Below, in pieces: positions 26,135-34,777 of a DNA stretch of 64,000 nucleotides. The number at the start of each line of letters is the position of its first letter. Positions within the stretch are counted from its first letter, which is position 1. The DNA comes from JADJXV01 sp046328995 (GTDB lineage Bacteria; Bacteroidota; Ignavibacteria; Kapaibacteriales; UBA961): the NCBI GenBank assembly GCA_046328995.1, contig JAXLVN010000002.1, positions 186,001-250,000 on the forward strand, read 5' to 3'. A model generated the notes under the pieces. It was not told the origin of the DNA and did no database searches. It saw nothing but the letters and a program-made list of their open reading frames with translations. A program made the translations under genes and the position numbers.

Positions 26135-26902
26135 CTACAAGTCTTTTTTGTTGAATTTCATCAGTGAAACGGTATAGGGCACCGCCACCCACAGCAGCAG
26201 AATACCAAGCGCGATGATCATGCCGAGCGTCGTGCCGAAGAAATCCTTGAAAATTGCGCCTGTATAACCCATCATTGCCGATACATCAATATGGAGTAAT
26301 ATCAGTACCCGGGCAAGGTCAATCGGATTGAGAGCGGTAATGCCGACCATGATTTTTTCAATCGGGTAGTCGGCGAATTGAAAGAGAAGAAACAGAACGA
26401 GCCCGTCGAACATCAGCGCAAAAAACAGCCACGCCATGATGGCAATCCCGATGCCCTTGGCTTTGTCGCGGGTGAGAATCGCACTCAGAAATGCTATTGA
26501 TACAAATACCGCCGTGATGCAGAGTCCCATCGCAATCATGATAAGTCCCACATCCGTCGGGGCATAGACATAAATCGGGATACCGGCGCCGAGCAGAAAC
26601 GCAAGCTGCATCGAGAGGGTGAGTCCCCAAAATAAACTCCACCAAATCGTCGAACGGCGAATGGGCTGACTGAGAAGGAGTTCGATAAATTCCGAACTGT
26701 TATAGAGGTAAATCGTTGAAAAAATTAACGATACCAACGGCACCGTGAGGAGGATCACATTGAGCAGCGTTAGAATTCCCTTGGACGTATTATCCTCGAC
26801 ACTGAAAATTCCCCAGGAGAGCGCGGCAAGGAGCAGGGTATAAACCACGACAATATTGCTCCGCACGATATTGAGCACGATGTACGTTATTATTCTATTC
26901 AT
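26135..26902 (-). CDS. nosY: ABC transporter permease NosY
   Basis: 255 residues with about six hydrophobic segments and no signal peptide; the opening (MNRIITYIVLNIVRSN) and the LLLSQPIRRSTIWWSLFWG loop are typical of NosY/ABC-2 permeases. It overlaps the 3' end of nosF by 8 bases. With NosF and NosD it should form the inner-membrane transporter needed to mature the Cu-S centre of nitrous oxide reductase. The next gene downstream (YtkA-like lipoprotein) begins 127 bases further on. Confidence 0.9.
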   Translation of the reverse strand: MNRIITYIVLNIVRSNIVVVYTLLLAALSWGIFSVEDNTSKGILTLLNVILLTVPLVSLIFSTIYLYNSSEFIELLLSQPIRRSTIWWSLFWGLTLSMQLAFLLGAGIPIYVYAPTDVGLIMIAMGLCITAVFVSIAFLSAILTRDKAKGIGIAIMAWLFFALMFDGLVLFLLFQFADYPIEKIMVGITALNPIDLARVLILLHIDVSAMMGYTGAIFKDFFGTTLGMIIALGILLLWVAVPYTVSLMKFNKKDL

Positions 26903-27623
26903 GAGATTGATTCTTCAAAATGGTGGCAATTGCTTTGGAAATTTTCTCTTCACCGGTGAAATTTTTAAGGTCATCAACACTTTTGTGGAAACGCACCGCA
27001 CCATCCTGCATGAAGACAATCGACGTCACAAGGTCATCGAGTTCGCTGAGCAAATGCGACGTAATCAGCGTGAGCTTGCCATTCTGCTTTTCGGTAAGTA
27101 TTTTATCCTTGAGCACTTCCGAAGAGAGCGGGTCGAGTCCCGCGGTCGGTTCGTCGAGGATGATAATGTCCGGCTTGAACAAAAACGCCAGCGTCGCACT
27201 CACTTTCTGCGTCGTGCCACCGGAGAGCGTGCGCATGCGTTTGTCCTCCATTCCGGCAAGATGAAAATCCCCGATGAGCGATTCATCGGTGGCAATGTCC
27301 CGATTTTTGGTGGTAGAAGCGCGGATATCTTTCACCATATCAATCACTTGGCGGATCGTCATATTGTCGGGATAGCGTCCGATTTGGGGCATGTATCCTA
27401 TGTGCCGGCGGTAGGCGAAATTGTTCGTAATCGACTCCCCAAACACCGCAATTTTCCCCTCGCTCGGGATCACCATCGAGAGAATGGATTTAATCAGCGT
27501 GGTCTTGCCGCAACCGTTCGGACCGATGAGCGCGACGCATTCACCCTTGGAAAACGTGAGATTCACCGAACGCAGTACCGGCATTTTCCCGAAATTTTTA
27601 CTGAGGTTGGTAATTTCAATCAT
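26895..27623 (-). CDS. nosF: ABC transporter ATPase NosF
   Basis: Start taken at ATG 27623, thirteen bases past the nosD stop; an alternative start at 27653 would overlap nosD. 242 residues. Walker A GPNGCGKT (34-41), signature LSGGTTQKV, Walker B IIILDEPTAGLDP, and the switch His in LITSHLLSELDDL are all present. It powers the NosDFY complex that supplies sulfur and assists copper loading to periplasmic NosZ. The order nosD-nosF-nosY with short gaps or overlaps marks a single transcript. Confidence 0.93.
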   Translation of the reverse strand: MIEITNLSKNFGKMPVLRSVNLTFSKGECVALIGPNGCGKTTLIKSILSMVIPSEGKIAVFGESITNNFAYRRHIGYMPQIGRYPDNMTIRQVIDMVKDIRASTTKNRDIATDESLIGDFHLAGMEDKRMRTLSGGTTQKVSATLAFLFKPDIIILDEPTAGLDPLSSEVLKDKILTEKQNGKLTLITSHLLSELDDLVTSIVFMQDGAVRFHKSVDDLKNFTGEEKISKAIATILKNQSHE

Positions 27624-27636
27624 AGTGGCTGTAGAA

Positions 27637-28872
27637 TTATAACGGCAACGCATGCATGCGCGGCACTGTATCTATAAAATTATCAGGCGTTAAGCTCGGC
27701 ATCATTTTCTCGGATTTATCGAGGAGTGACACCATAAAACTCCGAAAAAGCAACATCGCGGGAGGATTTTTCTCGACAATGACCGAGAAAATACTCAGCG
27801 GGTGATACGGCACATCGCCCGTGCCGTTTTTGTCTAAATCATACCCCTCATATTTATCCCAGTAATTCCCGTTGAACGTATTTAACACCAAGCTGCCATT
27901 CGTCGCTACGTCAAATGTATTGCTGATGAAATTATTCTCCGCAATGGTATTATCCATACAATTTGCCTGAATTTTCATTCCCCAGCCATTGGACTCGAAG
28001 ATGTTCTTCTCGACCTGAATACGACTCGTGCCTTCCATGTAAATTCCCGAAGTATTCCGGCTGAATCTATTGCCGATGATATAGCTGTCGGAGATTTCTT
28101 TCAGCATGAGTCCGTAGGCGGCATCGCCCCAGTTTTCGATGAAGGTATTGCCGAACATTTTGACCTTGTGCGTGAACATTACCGCCACACCGGCACCATT
28201 ATTTTTGAAGACATTAGAGATATACGCATCGCTATTGGAGAACATAAAATGCAGTCCGTAGCGGATATTTGCCGTCGATACATTCCGCCATATCACGGAA
28301 TTGGTCACAAATTCAAAATATATCCCGTCGCGGTGACCGCGGATAGTATTTCCCACAATCTGCAAACTGTCGCTTTTCCAACAGTGAATTCCATTGCCGA
28401 TTTGCTGTTCTTCAATGCCGTATGCGGTGATTCGATTATTCTTCACCACGCATTTCCGGCAGTACTGCAGGTAAATTCCAAAGAAGGTATCATCGACAAT
28501 ATTATCGATAATCGTCACATCATGGCTGTCATAGACTTTAATGCCGCAGGGGTCGTTCAGCGTGGCATATCCCGAACGTATCACTTTGAATCCACGGATA
28601 GTTACATACGACGCTTTGATAGAAATTACTTCGGATTTCCGTTGCCCGTCGATCACCGGACGTCCGAGACCGATGAAGGTAATGGACCTAGCAATAATGA
28701 TATTTCCTTCGTTGTAGTGTCCCGCGTGCACGACCACCGTATCATAATCAGCACAAAGCGCAAGGGCGGCCGATATGGTCGTGTGCTTCTGTCCGGCGCC
28801 GACATCGAATTGTGTCGCGGAGGCAGTGCTCCATAGCAATAGCACTAGAATGATGATGAGGAAGAATTTCAT
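27637..28872 (-). CDS. nosD: NosD, periplasmic beta-helix copper/maturation protein
   Basis: Start at ATG 28872, where a signal peptide begins (MKFFLIIILVLLLWSTASA). 411 residues folding as a right-handed beta-helix (CASH/NosD repeats such as VKNNRITAYG, IVGNTIRGH and IIGNRFSRN) with the characteristic GNYWDKYEGYDLDKNGTGD and PYHPLS near the C-terminus. NosD is the periplasmic subunit that works with NosF and NosY in assembling the CuZ centre. The 485 bases upstream contain an array of hairpins and no clear promoter. Confidence 0.93.
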   Translation of the reverse strand: MKFFLIIILVLLLWSTASATQFDVGAGQKHTTISAALALCADYDTVVVHAGHYNEGNIIIARSITFIGLGRPVIDGQRKSEVISIKASYVTIRGFKVIRSGYATLNDPCGIKVYDSHDVTIIDNIVDDTFFGIYLQYCRKCVVKNNRITAYGIEEQQIGNGIHCWKSDSLQIVGNTIRGHRDGIYFEFVTNSVIWRNVSTANIRYGLHFMFSNSDAYISNVFKNNGAGVAVMFTHKVKMFGNTFIENWGDAAYGLMLKEISDSYIIGNRFSRNTSGIYMEGTSRIQVEKNIFESNGWGMKIQANCMDNTIAENNFISNTFDVATNGSLVLNTFNGNYWDKYEGYDLDKNGTGDVPYHPLSIFSVIVEKNPPAMLLFRSFMVSLLDKSEKMMPSLTPDNFIDTVPRMHALPL

Positions 28873-28925
28873 GGCAAATACCAAGGTAATTAACGTGAGA
28901 GTTCGAGATATCAAAAGCGACCGCA

Positions 28926-29130
28926 TTCGAGAAGCCCAACGGGCTTCAATTTCAATAGCCCCGCATGAAATGCGGGGGAAGCATAATCAAGTAAACCCAA
29001 ACCCCGGAGGGGTTTAATTACGTCCATACCATCATTAAACCCCTTCGGGGTTTGGAAGAGTACGCCGCTTTACCCCACCGATTTCATCGGTGGTTATTGA
29101 AGTTCATCCCTTTCAGGGATGGAGAACATG
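28926..29130. repeat. Array of six short hairpins upstream of nosD
   Basis: Successive stems of different sequence: AAGCCC-AAC-GGGCTT, CCCCGCAT-GAA-ATGCGGGG, AAACCCC-GGA-GGGGTTT, AAACCCC-TTC-GGGGTTT, ACCGAT-TTC-ATCGGT and CATCCCT-TTC-AGGGATG. Each has a 3-base loop. They are spaced 10-40 bases apart. They resemble dispersed REP-like elements of this bacterial group. The rest of 28873-29357 holds nothing else I can name. Confidence 0.75.
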
Positions 29131-29357
29131 TACTGTATATCATGCTTATAATTTTAAATAGTGAAGTTGTTTAGTATTTTCAACGGAGAGCGAAACATTG
29201 CTTTACCTCCATAGTTGAGGGCGGCTAAGACGCCTGTTTTTCATTTGGAAATACAGCATACCGGTCATAGTCAGCATGTTTTCTACCCCAAAAATCGGCT
29301 CTAAAAATAATCCTAAACAACTTCAGTATGAAAGATGGTTTTCCGAACTCAGGTTAA

Positions 29358-30383
29358 TTATCGAGTTCCGGCTGCCCAAGTGGTCATCTCACCCTGAAGC
29401 TTATCCTTGTACACTTCTGCGCTGTCCTTAGAGGCAAATGCCGCGATCGTGCCGCCCATCGGCGCGCTGATGATACCGCCCTTGACGAAGCTCATGCGGT
29501 CGGTGGCGGTCATGGTATTCGGCGGGAGATAATCGCAGATAAAGTAGGTAGCGCCGAGCATTTTGTCAGGATGCGCTTTGGTGTAATTCATCATACATGT
29601 TACATCGTCAAATTTTGCGCATCTGCCTTTGGAGGTAAGGAGTTCGCAGGCAAACCTCGGGTCGGCAATCGTCATCTTGCAATTCTCGCATTCATCGGAA
29701 TTGAACGTAATCGGTTCGGGCGTGCCGGAGCTCCCGCAGGAGGTGAGCATAGCGGTCAGCACTACAGCAGCGGCGAGAGTCGGCGTACGTTTTTTGCGAA
29801 TTTTCGTGAGAATCTTCGACTCCCGGAGAACGAGTATTGTCATTAAAAGTCCGCCTGCCATGAGGAGATAGCCGCCCACATCGGGAATTGAATAAGCGCC
29901 GAAATTGAGGAGTTTTTTAAAACCAATCAGCGGCGGCTGATACGACATTCCGGGTACGATGATAGCGGCATTGGGGTCTAAATTGTGACCATAATTATAC
30001 TCCCATCGCCAGAAATCGATCATCGAGAGCACGCCAAAAAGCAGGAAGAGCGCAAAGAGTGTGTAGAGGATTTTTTTACGGGCAAGCAGCGCCGTTAGAA
30101 TGCTGAATGCAGCGTAGAAACCAATAATATAGATGAGGATTGTAAATTCAAAAAAATCATGGGGATTGATCTGTTTCATACCGATATAATGATTCAATCC
30201 GTTCACAATCTGCAGGTCGCCGCCAATCTTATCGGCAAAGATGAGTATTTTCAATCCTTCGGGATACTGCGGAGCGTCGAGTTCGATACGCCAGATAGGA
30301 TAAAACACCGACACAATCAAGAGTCCGGCTATCATCACCAATATACTGCGCGTGAACCCTGAAATTTTGCTGTTCGTATTCAT
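29358..30383 (-). CDS. nosL: NosL copper chaperone fused to an N-terminal membrane domain
   Basis: Start set at ATG 30383 (MNTNSKISGFTRSIL). 341 residues. The N-terminal half has five hydrophobic segments (about 14-30, 76-100, 104-121, 163-186 and 200-214). The fifth ends in an internal lipobox-like LTSC (Cys216). The NosL domain then begins with CENCKM (Cys232, Cys235, Met237), the Cu(I) site, and ends with the usual GGTIAAFAS-type segment. NosL delivers Cu(I) for NosZ assembly. The internal lipobox looks like a relic of a separate NosL lipoprotein joined to the preceding membrane-protein gene. It lies 93 bases after nosZ, beyond a terminator-like hairpin. Confidence 0.88.
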   Translation of the reverse strand: MNTNSKISGFTRSILVMIAGLLIVSVFYPIWRIELDAPQYPEGLKILIFADKIGGDLQIVNGLNHYIGMKQINPHDFFEFTILIYIIGFYAAFSILTALLARKKILYTLFALFLLFGVLSMIDFWRWEYNYGHNLDPNAAIIVPGMSYQPPLIGFKKLLNFGAYSIPDVGGYLLMAGGLLMTILVLRESKILTKIRKKRTPTLAAAVVLTAMLTSCGSSGTPEPITFNSDECENCKMTIADPRFACELLTSKGRCAKFDDVTCMMNYTKAHPDKMLGATYFICDYLPPNTMTATDRMSFVKGGIISAPMGGTIAAFASKDSAEVYKDKLQGEMTTWAAGTR

Positions 30384-30411
30384 AATATCAAGAGAGAATA
30401 CCGTCAAAATG

Positions 30412-30454
30412 GATAAAAAAGGGAGCAGAACAGCCACGGTCGGTGTTCTGCTCC
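30412..30454 (-). terminator. Intrinsic terminator/attenuator between nosZ and nosL
   Basis: Stem GGAGCAGAACA (30422-30432) pairs perfectly with TGTTCTGCTCC (30444-30454); on the minus strand it is followed by a T-run (from AAAAAA at 30415-30420). It sits between the nosZ stop (30477) and the nosL start (30383), so it should end or reduce read-through from nosZ. Confidence 0.75.
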
Positions 30455-30476
30455 TATTCTCGTAACACCTTCGAAA

Positions 30477-32465
30477 TTATTTAGTTGCCGGTGTTTTGCC
30501 GTCTATTTTGTTCCCAAGACTAAACATCAGCGGCACATTGCTGCCGGCCGGTGACACGCGGATATAACCCTGCATTTCCTGATGGAGCGCGCTGCAGAAG
30601 TCGGTGCAATACATCGGGAAAATTCCAACTTTATCGGGCATCCATTTGAGGGTCGCCGTTTCACCCGGCATGATGAGGAGTTCGGCATTGACCGCGCCTT
30701 TGATCGCAAATCCATGCGGCACATCCCAGTCCTGCTCAAGATTCGTCACATGGAAATACACCTCATCGCCCATTTTCACACCTTCGATATTATCGGGACT
30801 AAAGTGCGAACGGATGGCAGTCATATACACATGAACTTTATTGCCCTCGCGAACGACCTTCGACTCTTTCTCGCCTTTTGTCGCAAATTGATGGTTATTT
30901 TCATCAATCTTGAAGATCTTAAGTTGATTCTTACGAATTACTTCCGCCGGCGCTGCCTGTGCATAATGCGGCTCGCCAATGGTCGGGAAGTCGAGAATCA
31001 TCTGCATTTTTTCGCCGCTGATATCAAAAAGCTGCGCACTTTGAGACAGTTCAGGACCGGTCGGGAGGAATCTGTCCTTCGTAATTTTATTATATGCAAT
31101 GAGATACTTACCAAATGGCTTGCGGCTGTCACCTCCGGGCACACATAAGTGTCCAACCGAATAAAACGTCGGCACACGGTCGAGGACTTTGAGGTCCTTG
31201 ATGTTCCACTTCACCACTTCCGACGACACAAAAAACGAAGTATAGGCATTGCCTTTACCGTCAAATTCGGTGTGGAGAGGTCCGAGACCCGGCTTTTTCA
31301 CTTCACCGTACAGCGCTGCTTCGTATTTAATGACATTGATACCGTCGAATTGACCATCGAATGCTTTATTGGCAATTGCTGCCTGGACTTTATCAAAACT
31401 AAACACCGGAATCAGTGCGGCTAATTTACCGCTGCCGACGATGTATTCACCCGTTGGATCCACATCACAGCCGTGAGGTGATTTAGGGCAGGGAATCATA
31501 TAGCAGATGTCGGTAAACTCTTTGGTATCAAGCACCATCACATCAGTTTTCATTTCGGAAGTAGCCGAATGTGTGGCGTCGCTGTAGGTGTTATGAGCAT
31601 ACTTTGCCGGCACTTTCTTGCCTTTGCCTGCCTTGATATATTCCTCGGCTTTTTTCCAGTTGACTGCCATGATGAAGTCTTTATCACGTTGAGATGCATT
31701 GACTTCGAGAAGTGAATTGGCTTGCTCGGTATTGTAGCAGGAGAAGAAGAACCAGCCATGGGACTTGCCTTTACCGGCATGACTGAGGTCAAAATTCACT
31801 CCCGGACATGCAAGCTGGAAGGCGATGTCCATCTTGCCGTCGTCCTTACCGACGCTGATAAAGCTGAGGTAACCTTTGAAATTTTGCTTGTAGGTGTTGA
31901 TCGCCACATCGCCGTCGGCGTTATCGGAAGGAACGCTAAATCTTGTTCCTGCAATGACATATTCTGTATTTTCGGTAATAAACGGCGAGGAGTGATTGCC
32001 GGCACTATTCGGTAATTCTATAATCTCGGCGGTGCGGAAGGTTTTGAGGTCAATCCGTGCCACGCGCGGCGTATTATTAGCATTACCGAAAACCCATCGA
32101 CCATCGATTTCGCCATTGGTTTGCGACATTTCGGTATGGTGGAGGTCATCCCAGGGCACGAAGCCGTGGGAAGTATTGAGCATCGGTTTGGTCTCTTCGG
32201 AATATCCCCAGCCCTTTTCGGGATCAACGGCAAAGACCGGAATCACGCGCAGTAAGCGTCCGCTTGGCAGACCATAACAGCTCATCTGACCGCTGAAGCC
32301 GCCGCTGACAAAGTTGTAGAATTCATCATATTTTCCGGGTGCGACATACGATTTGGAGGCAGCGTCGCCCGTGACAGCACTACTGGTATCTTTGGGCTTG
32401 CAGGATGGGAGGAGCACGATCGCGAGCAGACCGGCTATAATCGCAAGATGTAGTTTCGTTTTCAT
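30477..32465 (-). CDS. nosZ: Nitrous oxide reductase, clade II (Sec/lipoprotein type)
   Basis: 662 residues. The N-terminus (MKTKLHLAIIAGLLAIVLLPSC) is a Sec lipoprotein signal with Cys22 and no twin arginine, the mark of clade II NosZ. The seven-bladed propeller includes DDLHH (106-110) and further His residues for the tetranuclear CuZ centre. The C-terminal cupredoxin has the CuA motif CTDFCSALHQEM (Cys620, Cys624, His628, Met631) preceded by WDVPHGF. It reduces N2O to N2 using electrons from a periplasmic or membrane carrier, probably the cytochrome c encoded just upstream. A hairpin terminator follows. Confidence 0.98.
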   Translation of the reverse strand: MKTKLHLAIIAGLLAIVLLPSCKPKDTSSAVTGDAASKSYVAPGKYDEFYNFVSGGFSGQMSCYGLPSGRLLRVIPVFAVDPEKGWGYSEETKPMLNTSHGFVPWDDLHHTEMSQTNGEIDGRWVFGNANNTPRVARIDLKTFRTAEIIELPNSAGNHSSPFITENTEYVIAGTRFSVPSDNADGDVAINTYKQNFKGYLSFISVGKDDGKMDIAFQLACPGVNFDLSHAGKGKSHGWFFFSCYNTEQANSLLEVNASQRDKDFIMAVNWKKAEEYIKAGKGKKVPAKYAHNTYSDATHSATSEMKTDVMVLDTKEFTDICYMIPCPKSPHGCDVDPTGEYIVGSGKLAALIPVFSFDKVQAAIANKAFDGQFDGINVIKYEAALYGEVKKPGLGPLHTEFDGKGNAYTSFFVSSEVVKWNIKDLKVLDRVPTFYSVGHLCVPGGDSRKPFGKYLIAYNKITKDRFLPTGPELSQSAQLFDISGEKMQMILDFPTIGEPHYAQAAPAEVIRKNQLKIFKIDENNHQFATKGEKESKVVREGNKVHVYMTAIRSHFSPDNIEGVKMGDEVYFHVTNLEQDWDVPHGFAIKGAVNAELLIMPGETATLKWMPDKVGIFPMYCTDFCSALHQEMQGYIRVSPAGSNVPLMFSLGNKIDGKTPATK

Positions 32466-32503
32466 AATTATTATATAATTAAAGTAATTAAAATAAATTG
32501 TTA

Positions 32504-33004
32504 TTATTTAAGACCGTCATTTTTCCGCATAAATTCGAGCAGTTCGCGGGCTTCTTTATCCGACAAGCTTTGATTGGGCATGCGCACCATACACATTTCG
32601 AGCATTGCCTGTACGGCGGGGTCTTTGTCAATCATCGGGTCGGGATTGGTAATAAAATTCATGATCCAATCGGGAGCGCGGCGATGAGTCACGCCTTGCC
32701 AACCCGGGCCGACGAGTTTTTCATCGCTGAACTTATGGCAGGGTGAACATTTCACCTCCGCGGTTGCTGCGCCTGCTTTTGCGAGTGCAGGGTCGAGTTT
32801 GTCGGTCAGGGCGAGATTTGCGAGGGTAAATTTACCTTCGCCGCGTTTGGGGTCGTAGCCGTTTGTCGTTGTGCTGTTTTGTGCGCCTGTCTCGCCCTGC
32901 TTGGCGGCACTTTCGGGAGATTTGTGGTCTTGTTCAGAACCGCCGCAGCTTGCAAATGCCGTCGCAACTACCAGCATAACAAATATATTACAGAGTGTTT
33001 TCAT
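32504..33004 (-). CDS. Monohaem cytochrome c lipoprotein
   Basis: 166 residues with a lipoprotein signal (MKTLCNIFVMLVVATAFASC). A flexible Ser/Thr/Gly-rich linker follows, then a class I cytochrome c domain with CSPCH (Cys86-His90) and the probable axial Met142 in VRMPNQSLSDKEARELLEFM. It lies 38 bases upstream of nosZ on the same strand, which makes it the likely electron donor to NosZ. Clade II nos clusters commonly carry such cytochromes (nosC-type), though I do not assign a specific symbol. Confidence 0.92.
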   Translation of the reverse strand: MKTLCNIFVMLVVATAFASCGGSEQDHKSPESAAKQGETGAQNSTTTNGYDPKRGEGKFTLANLALTDKLDPALAKAGAATAEVKCSPCHKFSDEKLVGPGWQGVTHRRAPDWIMNFITNPDPMIDKDPAVQAMLEMCMVRMPNQSLSDKEARELLEFMRKNDGLK

Positions 33005-33036
33005 GATGTTGAATTGAAGTAATTAAAATTGAAAAA

Positions 33037-33603
33037 TTATTTCGCCGGCGGCAGTAATACGCCGTCGATAACATGAATTATACCGTTGGCAGCAGGAACG
33101 GAAGCAATAATCGTCGCGCCGTTGACGGTGATTTTCCCGTCTTTGACCCCGATTTTTACTTTTTCGCTGTTTGCCTGGTCGAGCATTTGCCCATCCGTTA
33201 GTTGTTCGGCTTTATACACACCGACCGACACGTGGTATTCGAGGATATTCCTGAGCGTTTCTTTCTTTTCGGGCTTGACGAGATCCTCGACTGTACCGGC
33301 GGGCAGCTTGGCGAAGGCAGCATTCGTGGGGGCGAAGACCGTAAATGGTCCGGCATTGGCGAGCACATCGACATAGTCGGCAGCTTTTAATGCCGCGACT
33401 AAGGTCGTGTGGTCTTTTGAGCCAACGGCGACCTTGACAATATCTTTCTGTGATACATCATCACTGACGCCGGACTGACCGACAAGTGCGGGCTCGGCTT
33501 GTTTGGACGATTCTGTTTTTTCGGACGATGCATCTTTTTGTGTATCACCACATCCTATCATGAGAGCGGCGATGATGAATCCTGATACGATTGTTACTTT
33601 CAT
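33037..33603 (-). CDS. Fasciclin (FAS1)-domain lipoprotein
   Basis: Start at ATG 33603 with GGGAG upstream. 188 residues: lipoprotein signal (MKVTIVSGFIIAALMIGC), a short Ser/Glu-rich linker, then one FAS1 domain (about 55-188) with FTVFAPTNAAFAKLP and NGIIHVIDGVLLPP, the H1 and H2 signatures. FAS1 domains usually mediate adhesion or protein interaction. It lies between the RIC gene and the cytochrome gene with small gaps, so it is probably part of the nos transcript, perhaps anchoring components at the membrane. Role inferred only from position. Confidence 0.92.
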   Translation of the reverse strand: MKVTIVSGFIIAALMIGCGDTQKDASSEKTESSKQAEPALVGQSGVSDDVSQKDIVKVAVGSKDHTTLVAALKAADYVDVLANAGPFTVFAPTNAAFAKLPAGTVEDLVKPEKKETLRNILEYHVSVGVYKAEQLTDGQMLDQANSEKVKIGVKDGKITVNGATIIASVPAANGIIHVIDGVLLPPAK

Positions 33604-33618
33604 TGTAGTCTCCCTATG

Positions 33619-34380
33619 TTAATGAATAAGCTGAAATTGTAGATCATTTTTTTGCGGGGAATTAGAAATGCCGGTTGGCAGTACTTTGGGGAATAAAATA
33701 TTATTCTCCAAATGAATATGGCGGAACATATCCTCTTGGAATGCTTTGAGTTCCTGATATAACACACGGAACGTCGTACACGCACCCGGCGGTGGCGTAA
33801 AGGAATTTGTCAGGGTTTGAATAACAGCAAGTGTATCACCGGCAGCACGATGATCTTCGTCGAGCATATCTATCGCACCGACAAGCTCTTGGCGGAGCAG
33901 GAGGTCATCGGCGCTGAGCTCTTGGAGGAGTGTTAATTTCTTAATCAGCGGGAATACAGTCGTCTCTTCGTGCATGATATGACCGAGGAGCTCTCCACTC
34001 ATTTTTTGAAAAAGAGATTGAATTTCAATTACTTCCGGATGTTTTGCTCCGTGAGCACGAACTACTTTTTGGAGATGCATTTCAATCATCGGGATCATCG
34101 TCCGCACATACGAATGATGCTGTTGAACGATATAATCAGCCAGAAATTCACTACTCCAATCGGCATAACGCTGATGATTGCCGGGTTCCTCAGGCAGCGA
34201 CGAGAGCTCGGTCATAATCCCCGAAAGATCAATCCCTTTTTCCCGGCATGCAACATCAAGCGGACGCTTGCCTTTACAGCAAAAATCAAGATTGTACCGC
34301 TCAAATACCTCAGCTGCACGAAAATCATCGGCAACAATCCGAGCGAGACTCTTGGTTTTAAGTGTGGATGTAAGTACCAT
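33619..34380 (-). CDS. Iron-sulfur cluster repair di-iron protein (RIC, ScdA/YtfE family)
   Basis: 253 residues. The ScdA_N domain (about 8-65) has YNLDFCCKGKRPLDVAC, and the following hemerythrin-like domain provides di-iron ligands (VQQHHSYV, HIMHEETTVFP, LDEDHRAAGD, HIHLENNILFP). These cytoplasmic proteins repair Fe-S clusters damaged by nitric oxide or oxidants. It is the first gene of the fasciclin-cytochrome-nosZ run (15-base gap to the next). A palindrome TATGAC-N4-GTCATA lies 76 bases upstream with a TAATTTCG box at class II activator spacing. The ATG at 34380 has no strong Shine-Dalgarno sequence. Confidence 0.92.
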   Translation of the reverse strand: MVLTSTLKTKSLARIVADDFRAAEVFERYNLDFCCKGKRPLDVACREKGIDLSGIMTELSSLPEEPGNHQRYADWSSEFLADYIVQQHHSYVRTMIPMIEMHLQKVVRAHGAKHPEVIEIQSLFQKMSGELLGHIMHEETTVFPLIKKLTLLQELSADDLLLRQELVGAIDMLDEDHRAAGDTLAVIQTLTNSFTPPPGACTTFRVLYQELKAFQEDMFRHIHLENNILFPKVLPTGISNSPQKNDLQFQLIH

Positions 34381-34419
34381 AAACTATTCCAATACTAATA
34401 ATTAAACAAATCACTGAAT

Positions 34420-34464
34420 CGAAATTACCTAATTGTAAAACCTCGAAATATGACTTTTGTCATA
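34420..34464 (-). promoter_or_regulatory. Crp/Fnr-type site with -7 box upstream of the RIC/nos genes
   Basis: Perfect inverted repeat TATGAC (34449-34454)-TTTT-GTCATA (34459-34464). On the minus strand a TAATTTCG box (34420-34427), one mismatch from TAnnTTTG, has its far end 36.5 bases from the palindrome centre, putting the centre about 41 bases before the expected transcript start, the class II activator position. The aerotaxis operon has the same spacing (41295-41338). Confidence 0.6.
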
Positions 34465-34590
34465 AACTGAAGAATAAAGAGTATTTTATCTTAAATGTAG
34501 GCGTAATTTCCCGATAAATCCATTTATTTGGTTCTATGACAATTGTTGTGGTTTGGCTGAATTAATTCTCTCACGAGGTTTTTCACCGAT

Positions 34591-34684
34591 TGTCATCCTG
34601 AAGTTGTTTCAGGATCTCTGTGCCTGTACCGTCTTACTCGTGCCAAATGCTTGCGGAGATGCTGAAATAAATTCAGCATGACAG
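34591..34684. repeat. Dispersed TGTCATCCTGAA...TTCAGCATGACA repeat
   Basis: Outer arms TGTCATCCTGAA and TTCAGCATGACA with inner GTTTCAGGAT and GATGCTGAAA segments form nested hairpins. This resembles a repeat widespread in Bacteroidota-type genomes. It lies between the RIC gene and the Rrf2 gene; the rest of 34465-34777 shows nothing else. Confidence 0.65.
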
Positions 34685-34777
34685 CGACCACAGCTATGCT
34701 GCCCAAATACACATCTCCACAAAAATTGTCAGAGAACCATTTATTTTTCTTAAAAATGAACGAATTAACAGCTTGCT

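Noticed and set aside
28926..29130. Possible CRISPR array
   Set aside because: The hairpins differ in sequence from each other; there is no constant repeat with unique spacers and no cas genes.
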